Shown: positions 1-8,480, counted from the first letter of the stretch. The stretch is 32,083 nt of DNA from Bacteroidota bacterium (GCA_024762835.1 JANTGP010000014.1:1-32083), one strand, 5' to 3'. Program-made: numbers and translations. Notes: generated by a model from the sequence alone, not told the origin.

Positions 1-2323
1 GGTAGTCAATGCAGCCGTTAATGTCTTTTACACTTAGTTCAATATAATAAGTTCCACTTTCACTGTAGGAATGAAATGTTTCCGGTGATGAATTAGACAT
101 TACGGGCGATAAATCTCCAAAATCCCATTCATATCCACTATAGCACGATGTAAAAACATCTTCAGATGCTCCGGCATCAAACAAAACACCTGTATTTGCA
201 CATAATATGGAATCTACATGAAAATCTGCAAAAATATCGCGAACATAAACTTTCATACTATCTGCTAAAACACAGCCTGTTGTAAAATTAAACATTTCGA
301 GAATTACTACATAATCACCGGTGTCCGCATAGGTATGAAAAGGATTAATTACATTTCCTGTATCAATAAAAGTACTGTCGCCAAAGTCCCAGAATATTGA
401 ATCAGTATCAATGGCATTTGAATGGAATAAAAAGCCATGAGGCTCTGAACATATAAAATCGTACGAAATATGGCCTAATGGTGATTGAACATCAATAAGG
501 GGATTTGTAACAGAGTATATATTAAGAACACCATTATAATAATAATGAAAGAGTATATCTATTATTCCTGTATCTGTTGCAAAAGTATAAACAGAAGGGT
601 GATTTTCCGTACATCCTGTAAAACCTGTGTACATCGCATTATAATATGTGTAATAATCAGGCGGTGAACCTGAACATTCGGGGAAGCATGCACAAACATC
701 TAAAACTATCGTATCTCCTGGAGGAGGAGGAGAACAGTAATTAACAGTGATAGTTATAGGATATGAAATATCACTACAGCCTAAGTCATCGGTAATGGTA
801 AGGTAAACATCATAAATGCCCGGAACTAAAAATGTGTGAACTGCTGAATCAACATAGGTTGTTGTACTTGTACTGTCGCCAAAATCCCAGTACCATGATA
901 TAATGTTTCCGGGTGAGTATGATGAATCGCTAAAAGTAACAGTTAGTGGTGCACATCCGTTATTAACATTAGGCATAAACATGGCAACAGGCATGTCAAG
1001 CACAATTGAATCGCCGGGTTCATAATAGTGGTAGCAGCCGTGAGAGCTATAGGCTATGAGGCTTGGGTAAAATACCTGAAGTTCAGGCATATCGTATAGG
1101 CCTGTGTCCTGATTATGGTATAAATGCAAAGGATTCTGGTTGTTGCTTTCTGTACCGTCACCAAATATATACTGCCAACTTACTGCATTTGTTGATGAAT
1201 CGGTAAATTGAATTGACACAGGACTACTACAACTGTACTCGGTATCAAAAGTAAAATTTGAGATAACTTCTTCAACTGTTATCGGTATTGTTGTATCAAC
1301 ATCACATGGCCCAACATTGCAACTCAAATGTACGTAGTAAACCCCCGGATTGGTATAAAGGTGAATTGAATCAAATCCACTTGTTCCATCGCCGTAATTC
1401 CAATAACTGTTCTCATTCCCACACGAAGAATTAAACTTTGCAATATTACAGATAGTGTAATCTACGCTATTGTATAAATCAAAACTTATATCAGGATCGA
1501 TAACATTAATTGTGTAATAAGAATATGCACTGCATCCAAATTCATCAGAAACTGTAAGTGTAATTGTGTAGGTGCCCGGGTAAAATTCCACTTGGTTATT
1601 CATTAATTGCGATGAAGAGCCATTATCAAAATCCCAGGAATAAAAAATTGAATTACTGATTGAAGATGTTGATACCGCATTAGCATCAAAGCTAATTGTC
1701 ATTGGTGTATCACAATTGGTTAAAGTATTAAAATTAGACAAGATACTGGCAGTTGGAGCACTTGACAGGGTTAATAATGAACTAAGTAAAATAAAATCGG
1801 AACATCCATTATTGTCTGTAACCTCAAGCGATACATCATAAATGCCTGAATAATTATAAGTATGAGATATGTTACCTGATGTAGTGGTTTGCATATTACC
1901 ATCGCCATAAGTCCAAATCCACTCAACAATATTTGACGAACTAGCCGAAGTTGAATTGTCTTGGAAATTAGCTTGAAATGGTACACATCCTGTATTCTGA
2001 GAGATTAAGTCGAAACCTGCTGTAGGACTGTCATAAACATTGATTATGGTTGTTTGGCTAACAGGATTACCCGATAGCATTGCGGAAAAAACAACGGTAT
2101 AGGTTCCCGGATTAGGGTATGTGTGATTTGATGTTGGATTGATAGAACTTGATCCGTCGCCAAAATCCCAGTTAATATTCGTGTAAGCACTGTTTGTTGT
2201 TGTAAAACTAACGTTTATTAATGGTGCACATCCAGAAGTTGGTGAGATATTGCTTTGTGAAATGGCATAATTTATATTTCCCAAGAGAAATATTATTAAT
2301 AAATTTAGGTATTTATCTGCCAT
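1..2323 (-). CDS. PKD-repeat secreted protein, C-terminal part beyond window
   Basis: I translated this frame by hand from the ATG at 2323-2321 to the window edge and found no stop, so 774 N-terminal residues are visible. Residues 1-23 form a signal peptide (hydrophobic LLIIFLLG core, then AISQ). The rest is a chain of PKD-type modules, recognised by W/Y-x-F/Y-G-D-G/S signatures near residues 52-57, 137-142, 230-235, 308-313, 383-390, 478-484, 645-650 and 733-737. Each is followed by a G-x-Y-x-V/I-x-L-x-V strand, and many contain a GC or NGCS cysteine motif. Residues about 530-630 break the pattern: a Pro run, then a cysteine-rich stretch. PKD modules are Ig-like folds common in Bacteroidota surface proteins, where they often precede a C-terminal type IX sorting domain; that end is not visible here. 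Adhesion or substrate binding is inference. It is transcribed divergently from the M43-like gene. Confidence 0.93.
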   Translation of the reverse strand, partial: MADKYLNLLIIFLLGNINYAISQSNISPTSGCAPLINVSFTTTNSAYTNINWDFGDGSSSINPTSNHTYPNPGTYTVVFSAMLSGNPVSQTTIINVYDSPTAGFDLISQNTGCVPFQANFQDNSTSASSSNIVEWIWTYGDGNMQTTTSGNISHTYNYSGIYDVSLEVTDNNGCSDFILLSSLLTLSSAPTASILSNFNTLTNCDTPMTISFDANAVSTSSISNSIFYSWDFDNGSSSQLMNNQVEFYPGTYTITLTVSDEFGCSAYSYYTINVIDPDISFDLYNSVDYTICNIAKFNSSCGNENSYWNYGDGTSGFDSIHLYTNPGVYYVHLSCNVGPCDVDTTIPITVEEVISNFTFDTEYSCSSPVSIQFTDSSTNAVSWQYIFGDGTESNNQNPLHLYHNQDTGLYDMPELQVFYPSLIAYSSHGCYHYYEPGDSIVLDMPVAMFMPNVNNGCAPLTVTFSDSSYSPGNIISWYWDFGDSTSTTTYVDSAVHTFLVPGIYDVYLTITDDLGCSDISYPITITVNYCSPPPPGDTIVLDVCACFPECSGSPPDYYTYYNAMYTGFTGCTENHPSVYTFATDTGIIDILFHYYYNGVLNIYSVTNPLIDVQSPLGHISYDFICSEPHGFLFHSNAIDTDSIFWDFGDSTFIDTGNVINPFHTYADTGDYVVILEMFNFTTGCVLADSMKVYVRDIFADFHVDSILCANTGVLFDAGASEDVFTSCYSGYEWDFGDLSPVMSNSSPETFHSYSESGTYYIELSVKDINGCIDY

Positions 2324-2328
2324 TTTAT

Positions 2329-2336
2329 TATTTTTG
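2329..2336 (+). promoter_or_regulatory. candidate -7 box for the M43-like gene
   Basis: TATTTTTG matches the TAnnTTTG -7 consensus on the plus strand. A TTTA at 2304-2307 lies 21 bases upstream as an imperfect -33 element. The predicted leader is about 60 bases, so it would overlap the leader of the divergent PKD gene in antisense. Confidence 0.38.
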
Positions 2337-2355
2337 AGTAATTAATTTAATAGTT

Positions 2356-2387
2356 AGACAACTTTTTGAGAATAACGTTGTCTCAAA
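2356..2387. repeat. two mutually exclusive inverted repeats between divergent genes
   Basis: AGACAAC (2356-2362) pairs with GTTGTCT (2377-2383). TTTGAGA (2365-2371) pairs with TCTCAAA (2381-2387). The two stems share bases 2381-2383, so only one can form at a time. Both lie between the two candidate -7 boxes and could be an operator or an RNA switch in the overlapping leaders; function is inference. Confidence 0.45.
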
Positions 2388-2391
2388 TATA
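2384..2391 (-). promoter_or_regulatory. candidate -7 box for the PKD gene
   Basis: On the minus strand this reads TATATTTG, a perfect match to the Bacteroidota -7 consensus TAnnTTTG. It would give a leader of roughly 55 bases before the ATG at 2323. I see no clear TTTG at the -33 position, which would fall inside the start of the divergent gene. Confidence 0.4.
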
Positions 2392-2402
2392 AAGACTTTT
2401 CT

Positions 2403-3236
2403 ATGAAAATGAAAATAAATTATATTATTGCTCTTCTTTTAGGACTTTTTGTTTCTTATCAGAGCTATTCTCAAAATTTTATTCAATGCTTTGTTGAGGC
2501 AGGTCCTGCACAGATTCAATTTGAAGCTAATAATCCTCAAATGTATTCAACTCAAAGCCTGAGTCCCAGTCAGCGGGTTCTTGCTATTCATTTGCATCTT
2601 GTTGCTAACAGTTTGTATAATTATTATCCTGATACTGCCGGTGTACAGGCGGCATTGCTTAAATTGAATGAAGCTTTTGAACGTTCGGGTATAAGCTTCA
2701 GATATTGCAAAATTGATTCAATAGAGAATTATAAATACAATGATTTTTCAATTGATAACGAAATAGAGGAAGTTAAAACTCTTTATTATAAGGCAGGTGT
2801 TATAAATGTTTTTGTTGTTGGAGAGATTCGTAAGACTGGAATTTATTCGAGAATAGAAGGATATACATTCTTTCCGGGAGGCGATGATATTATTGTTATT
2901 ACAAAACTTGATTTTACATCAAATGGTTTAGCTCATCAAATGGGGCATTTTTTCGGGCTTTATAACACTTACGAAAACGGATTTGGCTTAGAGATGATTG
3001 ATGGAAGTAATTGTAATACTGCAGGCGATTTGATTTGTGATACACCAGCTGATATTTCTGTTGGAATGTTAGGTAGTTATCCTGCCTCAACATTAACAGA
3101 TACAAGTGGTAATAAATATCATCATCCTTTTAATAATATGATGTCGGGTAATAGGTTTAGCAGATGTGTTTTTTCAATTGCCCAAATGAATAAAATGGCT
3201 TACATTTTAGAAAACTACCGATCATATCTAAAGTGA
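2403..3236 (+). CDS. secreted M43 (pappalysin)-like protein with inactivated zinc site
   Basis: The 277-residue product begins with a signal peptide (MKMKINYIIALLLGLFVSY then QSYSQ). Its C-terminal half has the layout of Bacteroidota M43 metalloproteases: the helix AHQMGHFFGLYN at residues 177-188, the downstream NCNTAGDLICDTPAD block, a Met-turn-like NNMMSG and a closing FSIAQMNKM segment. The family zinc motif is HExxHxxGxxH. Here His178, His182 and Gly185 are kept, but the catalytic Glu is Gln179 and the third zinc ligand is Asn188, read directly from CAT CAA ... TAT AAC. The fold is therefore probably kept while proteolysis is probably lost, suggesting a binding or scaffolding role. The frame is intact, so this is not an ordinary decayed gene. 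Start: ATG 2403, with an in-frame ATG at 2409 as an alternative; no Shine-Dalgarno sequence is visible. Confidence 0.88.
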   Translation: MKMKINYIIALLLGLFVSYQSYSQNFIQCFVEAGPAQIQFEANNPQMYSTQSLSPSQRVLAIHLHLVANSLYNYYPDTAGVQAALLKLNEAFERSGISFRYCKIDSIENYKYNDFSIDNEIEEVKTLYYKAGVINVFVVGEIRKTGIYSRIEGYTFFPGGDDIIVITKLDFTSNGLAHQMGHFFGLYNTYENGFGLEMIDGSNCNTAGDLICDTPADISVGMLGSYPASTLTDTSGNKYHHPFNNMMSGNRFSRCVFSIAQMNKMAYILENYRSYLK

Positions 3237-3274
3237 TTTATGCTTTATATATCTGTTTATTGAAAGAAATGAAC

Positions 3275-3290
3275 TGAGCTTGTGAGCTCA
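3275..3290. terminator. small hairpin between convergent genes
   Basis: TGAGCT-TGTG-AGCTCA is a perfect 6-bp stem with a 4-base loop in the 64-base gap between convergent genes. It lacks a following T tract on either strand, so a bidirectional terminator role is only plausible. Confidence 0.3.
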
Positions 3291-3300
3291 ACAGAATTAA

Positions 3301-4419
3301 TTATTGATGTCTTTTGTAGGGTTTTTCAAAACTTAGCAAGCTTGAGCTAAAAGCAAGTGTGACAGGCTCTCCCGATTTGTTATATTTCTTTTCTAATTTC
3401 ATACTGCTACCGGTAATCTTGTTAAGTCCGTTAAGTCCGGCATCGGCAATATCCCAAAAACTTACTCTGTCAGGGTCAATGTTTGTCGATTTTTCCTTTA
3501 ATATTTTTTCTTTAAACAAAATAGTTGCAAGCTGTTTGGGTGTAAGGTAAGAGTCATTAATATCCGGTTTTGCATAATTTTTTATCATAGGACTCATTTG
3601 TCTGACTATCGAAATATTGTTTTCAATTTTGCGAGAAGAAACTCTAATATTTGCCTCTTTTTTAGCCATCAATTCTAAACTTGCCAACTGTTCCCTATTA
3701 ATATTTCCCGATAAACCTGTTTGTATCGCTTTATGCTGAATATTTTGATGTTTTTTTGTGGGGTTTATGTTTTTTCCAGTAGGTATTATTTGTTTAGTTA
3801 CTGTTGCAAACCGATGTGAATTATTATCCGATACTTCTGATTTGTTGCTTTTAATGATTTTTGAGTCAGTAGAACGAACTGAATATTGCCTTTTTTCACG
3901 AATAAAATATCTTGATGAGAAAAAGAATATAGATAATAACAATATAATACTTGCTGCCGCTGAAATTAAAGAGTAAGCTGTTTTTTGATTAATCCCCAAT
4001 AATAAATGCCGCTTTAATGATGATTTATTAGTAAAAGTAATATCTAAGTCGGCTTGTAATCTGGTTTTTAAAAACTGTAAATATTCTTTTTTACCTAAAG
4101 GATGAGTTTCTAAATAGCTATCAAAATTTTCACTTTCTTCTCTTGAAAGTTCATCTTCCATTCTGGCAACTGCTGTTTCGTTAAAGCTTAAATCGCCGAA
4201 TGCCGAGATAGATTCTTTTAGTTCTTCTTTCGATTCAAACTTAATATTCTCAGCTTTTAGAGAAATGTCAAAGTCTTTTATTTCATCAAGCTCGGCTTTA
4301 AGGTCGGGATTATCAATCAAGAATTTTTGGAACTCTAACTGACAGGCAATATCAAGTTCACCTTCCAGATAATCTAAAAAGTAAGCCTCGTAATTTTCTC
4401 TTGTGATTTGCTTATTCAT
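3301..4419 (-). CDS. membrane anti-sigma factor partner of the ECF sigma factor
   Basis: This 372-residue protein starts 16 bases after the ECF sigma gene and is surely co-transcribed with it. The N-terminal cytoplasmic part carries two similar acidic helical modules: residues 13-40 (YFLDYLEGELD...FLIDNPDL) and 86-113 (RMEDELSREES...YLETHPLGKKEY). Both follow the pattern E-x-EL then F-x-x-(F/Y)L-x-x-x-P, typical of anti-sigma domains in Bacteroidota; neither shows the zinc-binding HxxxCxxC motif. One membrane segment lies at about residues 148-168, followed by roughly 200 periplasmic residues that are Lys/Asn/Ser-rich, with an ordered-looking end (WDIADAGLNGLNKITGSSM and then beta-type sequence). 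It probably binds the sigma factor in the cytoplasm and senses envelope state outside. No FecR domain is evident, so this is not a clear TonB-receptor pair. Confidence 0.78.
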   Translation of the reverse strand: MNKQITRENYEAYFLDYLEGELDIACQLEFQKFLIDNPDLKAELDEIKDFDISLKAENIKFESKEELKESISAFGDLSFNETAVARMEDELSREESENFDSYLETHPLGKKEYLQFLKTRLQADLDITFTNKSSLKRHLLLGINQKTAYSLISAAASIILLLSIFFFSSRYFIREKRQYSVRSTDSKIIKSNKSEVSDNNSHRFATVTKQIIPTGKNINPTKKHQNIQHKAIQTGLSGNINREQLASLELMAKKEANIRVSSRKIENNISIVRQMSPMIKNYAKPDINDSYLTPKQLATILFKEKILKEKSTNIDPDRVSFWDIADAGLNGLNKITGSSMKLEKKYNKSGEPVTLAFSSSLLSFEKPYKRHQ

Positions 4420-4435
4420 TATTATTCCTTGTTCT

Positions 4436-4921
4436 TTAAACTACTGCTTCGATACTACCGATATAATTCTTTAAAAATATTCTTGCTCTAAAAATATAAA
4501 CTTTAACCTGAGATTCGTTTAGTCCTGTTATGTCCGATATTTCTTTATAAGAATAACCTTCGTAATCACGCAACATTATCACAGAGCGTTGTTTCTCATT
4601 CAATCTCATTATAGCCTCATTTAATAATTCACTTAAATCGCTGTATTGCTCATCATGCGAATAATCTATTTTCTTGACATTATCAAAGTCGAGCTTTCTT
4701 TTTTCTTTTCTAATTATATCTATCATTCTATGATAAGCTGTTGAGTATAAATATGACTTTGTTTTTTCAAAATCTATTTTATCAACGTTTATCCATAACT
4801 TCTCAAAAGAATCCTGAATAATATCACGAGCCTTTTCCTCATCTCTGATATTCTTAAGAATAAAGCGATATACTCCGTCAGAGTATTTATCAACGCATAT
4901 GTTAAATTCCTTTCTTGTCAT
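4436..4921 (-). CDS. ECF-type RNA polymerase sigma factor
   Basis: The 161-residue length is typical for extracytoplasmic-function sigma factors. Region 2 spans about residues 6-75, with the RDIIQDSFEKLW motif (32-43) used for core binding and the YHRMIDIIRKEKRK segment (63-76) used for -10 recognition. Region 4 spans about 98-151, with the helix-turn-helix GYSYKEISDITGLNESQVK (122-140). Region 3 is absent, as expected. It is first in a two-gene operon with its likely anti-sigma factor. I see no standard TAnnTTTG box on the minus strand in the 192-base upstream gap, which would be compatible with autoregulation from an ECF-specific promoter (inference). Target genes cannot be told from the sequence. 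Confidence 0.93.
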   Translation of the reverse strand: MTRKEFNICVDKYSDGVYRFILKNIRDEEKARDIIQDSFEKLWINVDKIDFEKTKSYLYSTAYHRMIDIIRKEKRKLDFDNVKKIDYSHDEQYSDLSELLNEAIMRLNEKQRSVIMLRDYEGYSYKEISDITGLNESQVKVYIFRARIFLKNYIGSIEAVV

Positions 4922-5061
4922 TCTTTTCCAAAGTCGATTATCAAACGAAACTATTAAGTAAAAAGTTACAGTTGATTTCTTTTTTTTGTTAAAAATAGCA
5001 TTTTATTTTCAATCATTTAATCAGTAGCTATAAATAATGGGATTAATTTTTTTTTACGATT

Positions 5062-5091
5062 ATTGACACAAGCAATTTTCTGTTAGTTTTG
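5062..5091 (+). promoter_or_regulatory. Bacteroidota-type promoter for the phosphatase gene
   Basis: The -7 box TAGTTTTG (5084-5091) fits TAnnTTTG exactly. ATTG (5062-5065) lies 18 bases upstream as a near match to the TTTG -33 element. The start codon follows 22 bases after the -7 box, giving a short leader. Confidence 0.55.
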
Positions 5092-5113
5092 TACAATAAA
5101 AATAATAACTGTT

Positions 5114-5947
5114 ATGAATAAGAAAATCTTTATTTTATTTCTGATTACCATCACGGTATTTTCGTGTAAACGAATTGATAAAACAAATAGTCAAAAGGCG
5201 GAAAAGGATGTAACTACACAAACTGAGACAGAACACTATTCGGGTGAACTTATTATGAGTACCTTGTGGTTTCAGCGTGCGGCCGAGAGAAGAGCTTTGT
5301 CTTATCAGGCTTTTAATATGGCAAAATTGAGTCTTGATAAAAAGCTCAAAGAAATAGATTCTCTCGAAAAACCTGCCATTGTTGTTGATATTGACGAAAC
5401 AATGCTTGACAATAGCCCTTATGAAGGAAGATTAATTAACACAAATGAATCATATTCATCTAAATCGTGGAAAGAGTGGTCGGGATTGGCTATGGCATCG
5501 GCGATTCCGGGTGCTGTTGAATTTTGTAATTATGCTTACGACAAAGGTGTAAGAATATTTTATATTTCGAACCGAAAGGCTGATGAAACAAATATTACTA
5601 TTAATAATATGGCAAGGCTGAGTTTTCCTGATCTTTCCTTGTCACATTTTATGCTTAGGACAGACACCGGGAGTAAAAAGGAAAGACGCGCAAAAGTTTT
5701 GGAGAATTATAAAATTCTTATTTTGATTGGTGATAATTTGGCTGATTTCGATGAGGTATTTGAAAACAGAAGTGATAATTATGGTTTTGATACGGTTGAT
5801 AAACACAAGAGTGAATTCGGCGATAGTTTTATAATGTTACCAAACCCGATGTATGGTGACTGGGTGAAAGCTATTTACAATGGTGATAACAAACTACCTG
5901 AAAGCAAAAAAGAAGAATTAAGAAGGAAATCTCTTATTTCGTTTTAA
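5114..5947 (+). CDS. HAD-type acid phosphatase lipoprotein, e(P4)-like
   Basis: The 277-residue product resembles the 5'-nucleotidase/acid phosphatase lipoprotein e(P4) family. A lipoprotein signal ends in TVFSC, with Cys18 as lipidation site. The HAD motif VVDIDETMLDNSPY supplies nucleophile Asp92 and acid/base Asp94, followed by the family's LDNSPY. A later motif IGDNLADF (Asp207, Asp211) provides the other Mg2+-binding aspartates, and FYISNRK (about residues 153-159) matches HAD motif II. Homologues remove phosphate from nucleotides such as NMN or AMP outside the inner membrane, allowing nucleoside uptake; the exact substrate is not visible. The gene is followed after 27 bases by the TatD-type gene, probably in one transcript. 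Confidence 0.88.
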   Translation: MNKKIFILFLITITVFSCKRIDKTNSQKAEKDVTTQTETEHYSGELIMSTLWFQRAAERRALSYQAFNMAKLSLDKKLKEIDSLEKPAIVVDIDETMLDNSPYEGRLINTNESYSSKSWKEWSGLAMASAIPGAVEFCNYAYDKGVRIFYISNRKADETNITINNMARLSFPDLSLSHFMLRTDTGSKKERRAKVLENYKILILIGDNLADFDEVFENRSDNYGFDTVDKHKSEFGDSFIMLPNPMYGDWVKAIYNGDNKLPESKKEELRRKSLISF

Positions 5948-5974
5948 TAAATAGTTTTATTAGAGCTTAGGTTA

Positions 5975-6745
5975 ATGATATTAGTCGATACGCATTCTCA
6001 TATATTTCTTGAGGAATTTGATGAAGATAGAAAGCTAGTTATACAGAGGGCTTTAGAAAATAATGTTAAGAAAATTTTATTGCCGAATATTGACTCATCT
6101 TCAGCTGAGCCTATGTTATCTCTTGCTGAAGAATATCCTGATATTTGTTACCCGATGATGGGTTTACATCCAACATCGGTAAAAGATAATTGGCAAGATG
6201 AATTGAATTTGGTAAAGAGCTGGCTGAGCAAAAGAAAATTTATTGGTATAGGCGAAATAGGCATAGATTTGTACTGGGATAAAACATTTAAGGAGCAGCA
6301 AATCAGGGTGTTTTCAGAACAAATAAAACTTGCTAAAAAATATGGCCTGCCTTTTGTAATTCATGCACGTGATTCTTTTCCTGAAATATTCAAAGTGCTC
6401 GAAGATAATTATTCAGGATTATATTCCGGTATATTTCATGCATTCTCAGGAAATGAGCAACAAGGATTAGATGCAATAAAAATGGGATTTAAACTGGGTA
6501 TTGGCGGTGTGGTGACTTTTAAAAATGCAGGACTTGATAAAACAATAAAGAAATTAGGCTTCGAACATTTGGTTTTAGAAACAGATTCACCTTATCTTGC
6601 ACCGGTACCTTTTCGGGGAAAAAGAAATGAGAGTGCTTATATTTATAATATTGCACAACGAATTGCTGAAATATTTGATGTTGAGATACAAGAAATTGCT
6701 AAAACATCGACAAAAAATGCAAAAGAAGTGTTTGGATTTGATTGA
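5975..6745 (+). CDS. TatD-family metal-dependent hydrolase (DNase)
   Basis: The 256-residue length and all metal ligands fit the TatD/YcfH family of TIM-barrel hydrolases: THSH near the N-terminus (His7, His9), GEIGID (Glu94), FVIHARD (His130), IFHAFSG (His155) and LETDSPYLAP (Asp204). Members are cytoplasmic 3'-5' exonucleases or D-aminoacyl-tRNA deacylase-like enzymes involved in DNA repair or quality control. The specific paralogue cannot be assigned, so no symbol is given. There is no signal peptide. It sits 27 bases downstream of the phosphatase gene and is probably co-transcribed. The following 157 bases before the next gene contain a small AT-rich hairpin and no other gene. Confidence 0.93.
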   Translation: MILVDTHSHIFLEEFDEDRKLVIQRALENNVKKILLPNIDSSSAEPMLSLAEEYPDICYPMMGLHPTSVKDNWQDELNLVKSWLSKRKFIGIGEIGIDLYWDKTFKEQQIRVFSEQIKLAKKYGLPFVIHARDSFPEIFKVLEDNYSGLYSGIFHAFSGNEQQGLDAIKMGFKLGIGGVVTFKNAGLDKTIKKLGFEHLVLETDSPYLAPVPFRGKRNESAYIYNIAQRIAEIFDVEIQEIAKTSTKNAKEVFGFD

Positions 6746-6786
6746 TGGAATACATGCTTTTTGCTTGAATATGCATATGTTCAGAG

Positions 6787-6805
6787 AAGTTAAATAGCTT
6801 AACTT
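6787..6805 (+). terminator. AT-rich hairpin after the TatD gene
   Basis: AAGTTAA-ATAGC-TTAACTT is a perfect 7-bp inverted repeat 42 bases after the TatD stop. It has few GC pairs and no T run, so termination is uncertain. Confidence 0.25.
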
Positions 6806-6902
6806 AAGTTGAATATTAAAAAAATAGAATAAAATAATAAGGTTTAGTTTAAAATTAATATTTTAGTAAACTCTAAATAATAGAAATTTAAATTATATAG
6901 TT

Positions 6903-8480
6903 ATGAGAAAAGTACTTATCGTTATATCACTACTAACAAGTATCATAAGCTCGTCAATCTTCGCTCAAACAGTTGAAGTTGAGTGGGGTGGACTTAATGA
7001 TTTACCAAAGAAAACAAGATTTAAAAAAGTAATCGGACAAGATTCCGATAAAATATTTCTTGTACGAACAGAAAAAGGGAAATCTTTAAAAAATAGTGAA
7101 ATATGGCTTGAGAGTATTTCAAAAACCACAATGGGGATTGAATCAAGTTATAAACTGAATATCCCTGAGGTATATAATAAGAAATCGAATTTTGAAAGAT
7201 TGTTTTACATTAACAATAAGCTGGTTTTGTTTGTTACTGTAACTGATGCAATTAAAGATAGAGATAATCTTTATGCAATGCATATAGACGAAGATGGTGT
7301 TTCAAGCGGCGAACCTCAGCTTGTTGGTACTATTTCCAGTAATCTCGACGAGAATCTTAGATTTAAGTATAGCGTAACACCTGATAAGAAAAAAGTCCTT
7401 GTTCAATACAATGTTCCTTTTTCAACTTATACAGGCGAACCTATTTATTTTAAGCTGGTTGACTCTAATTTAGAGGTAACAGAAACAAAAAGATTCATAT
7501 TCCCTTATGAGAAACGCAAACTCTCTATCACAAATTTCCAGAGAGGCGAAAGCGGGAATTACTATATTGCTGTTAGAGCTCATCCTAAAAAGCAAAGACG
7601 AACATCGGCACGTGGCGGTAAAAAACCTGTAATTAATTATGTATATTATATCTTGGTTTATAATGCAAAGAAAGATTCACTGCAAGAATATACTATGGTG
7701 GTTGATAAATACAGACCTACAAGTATGACCTTCTCTCTTGACGAGGAAGAAAATGTGTTGCTTTTTGGATTTGGGAATAAGCGTTCGTCAATTGCTCCCG
7801 GAAGTGTTTATTATCAAAAATTAAACCCAAGAACAGAAAAGTTTGAAGTAAAGAGCCTAATGGAATTTTATAAAGACAGAGCTTTCCTTGCTGAGTTTAA
7901 ACAAGAAAGAAATGGCGATGATCCTTCTCACTGGTATAGCTTTTCAAATGGTCGTGTGATTTTTCTTGACAATGGAAGCAAAGTATTTATAACTGAGCAA
8001 TATTACGAAACAAAAAGAATAATCGTCGACCCTAAAGATAAATCTGAGACAGCAATCTATTATTATAATTACAATGATATATTACTGACATGTTTTGACG
8101 AAGATGATCAGCCTCTTTGGTATAGAAGAGTGCCCAAAAATCAATTCAGTACAAATGATAAAGGCTATTATTCATCTTATGCTGTTACTGTTGACATGAA
8201 TAAGATTAAACTTATTTATAATGATAATCCTAAAAATATAAAAAACAAAAGCATCAGTAATACTAAGCAGTTGAAGAATAATATTAATACAAACCCAAGT
8301 GGTATTGCAATGCTTACAACTATTTATAGCGATGGTAATATTGATGTAGCCCCAATGTTCCCTAAATCAGATGCAAAGTATTCTACTTGCCCACGTTTAT
8401 TTGTCGAAGACGATGGTCAATATTTTGTTTATGGTCAGAAAGGAAGTAAGTATAAATACGGTAATTTTTTCTTTGAATAG
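6903..8480 (+). CDS. secreted protein of unknown function
   Basis: The 525-residue product starts with a clear signal peptide (MRKVLIVISLLTSIISSSIFAQ). The mature part has no motif I recognise. It is rich in short beta-strand patterns alternating with polar turns (for example KLVLFVTVTD, LYAMHIDEDG, NYYIAVRAHP, NVLLFGFGNK, ILLTCFDEDDQPLWYRRVP), which suggests a beta-propeller-like architecture. A strongly basic loop, KKQRRTSARGGKK, occurs near residues 227-239. No C-terminal sorting domain is obvious; the end is YGQKGSKYKYGNFFFE. The next gene, a thioredoxin-like protein, follows after 41 bases, so they probably share a transcript. It looks like a Bacteroidota periplasmic or surface hypothetical. 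No function is assigned. Confidence 0.85.
   Translation: MRKVLIVISLLTSIISSSIFAQTVEVEWGGLNDLPKKTRFKKVIGQDSDKIFLVRTEKGKSLKNSEIWLESISKTTMGIESSYKLNIPEVYNKKSNFERLFYINNKLVLFVTVTDAIKDRDNLYAMHIDEDGVSSGEPQLVGTISSNLDENLRFKYSVTPDKKKVLVQYNVPFSTYTGEPIYFKLVDSNLEVTETKRFIFPYEKRKLSITNFQRGESGNYYIAVRAHPKKQRRTSARGGKKPVINYVYYILVYNAKKDSLQEYTMVVDKYRPTSMTFSLDEEENVLLFGFGNKRSSIAPGSVYYQKLNPRTEKFEVKSLMEFYKDRAFLAEFKQERNGDDPSHWYSFSNGRVIFLDNGSKVFITEQYYETKRIIVDPKDKSETAIYYYNYNDILLTCFDEDDQPLWYRRVPKNQFSTNDKGYYSSYAVTVDMNKIKLIYNDNPKNIKNKSISNTKQLKNNINTNPSGIAMLTTIYSDGNIDVAPMFPKSDAKYSTCPRLFVEDDGQYFVYGQKGSKYKYGNFFFE

Noticed and set aside
2403-3236. Calling the M43-like gene a pseudogene
   Set aside because: The frame, signal peptide and structural motifs are intact; only catalytic residues differ, which fits a retained non-catalytic protein.
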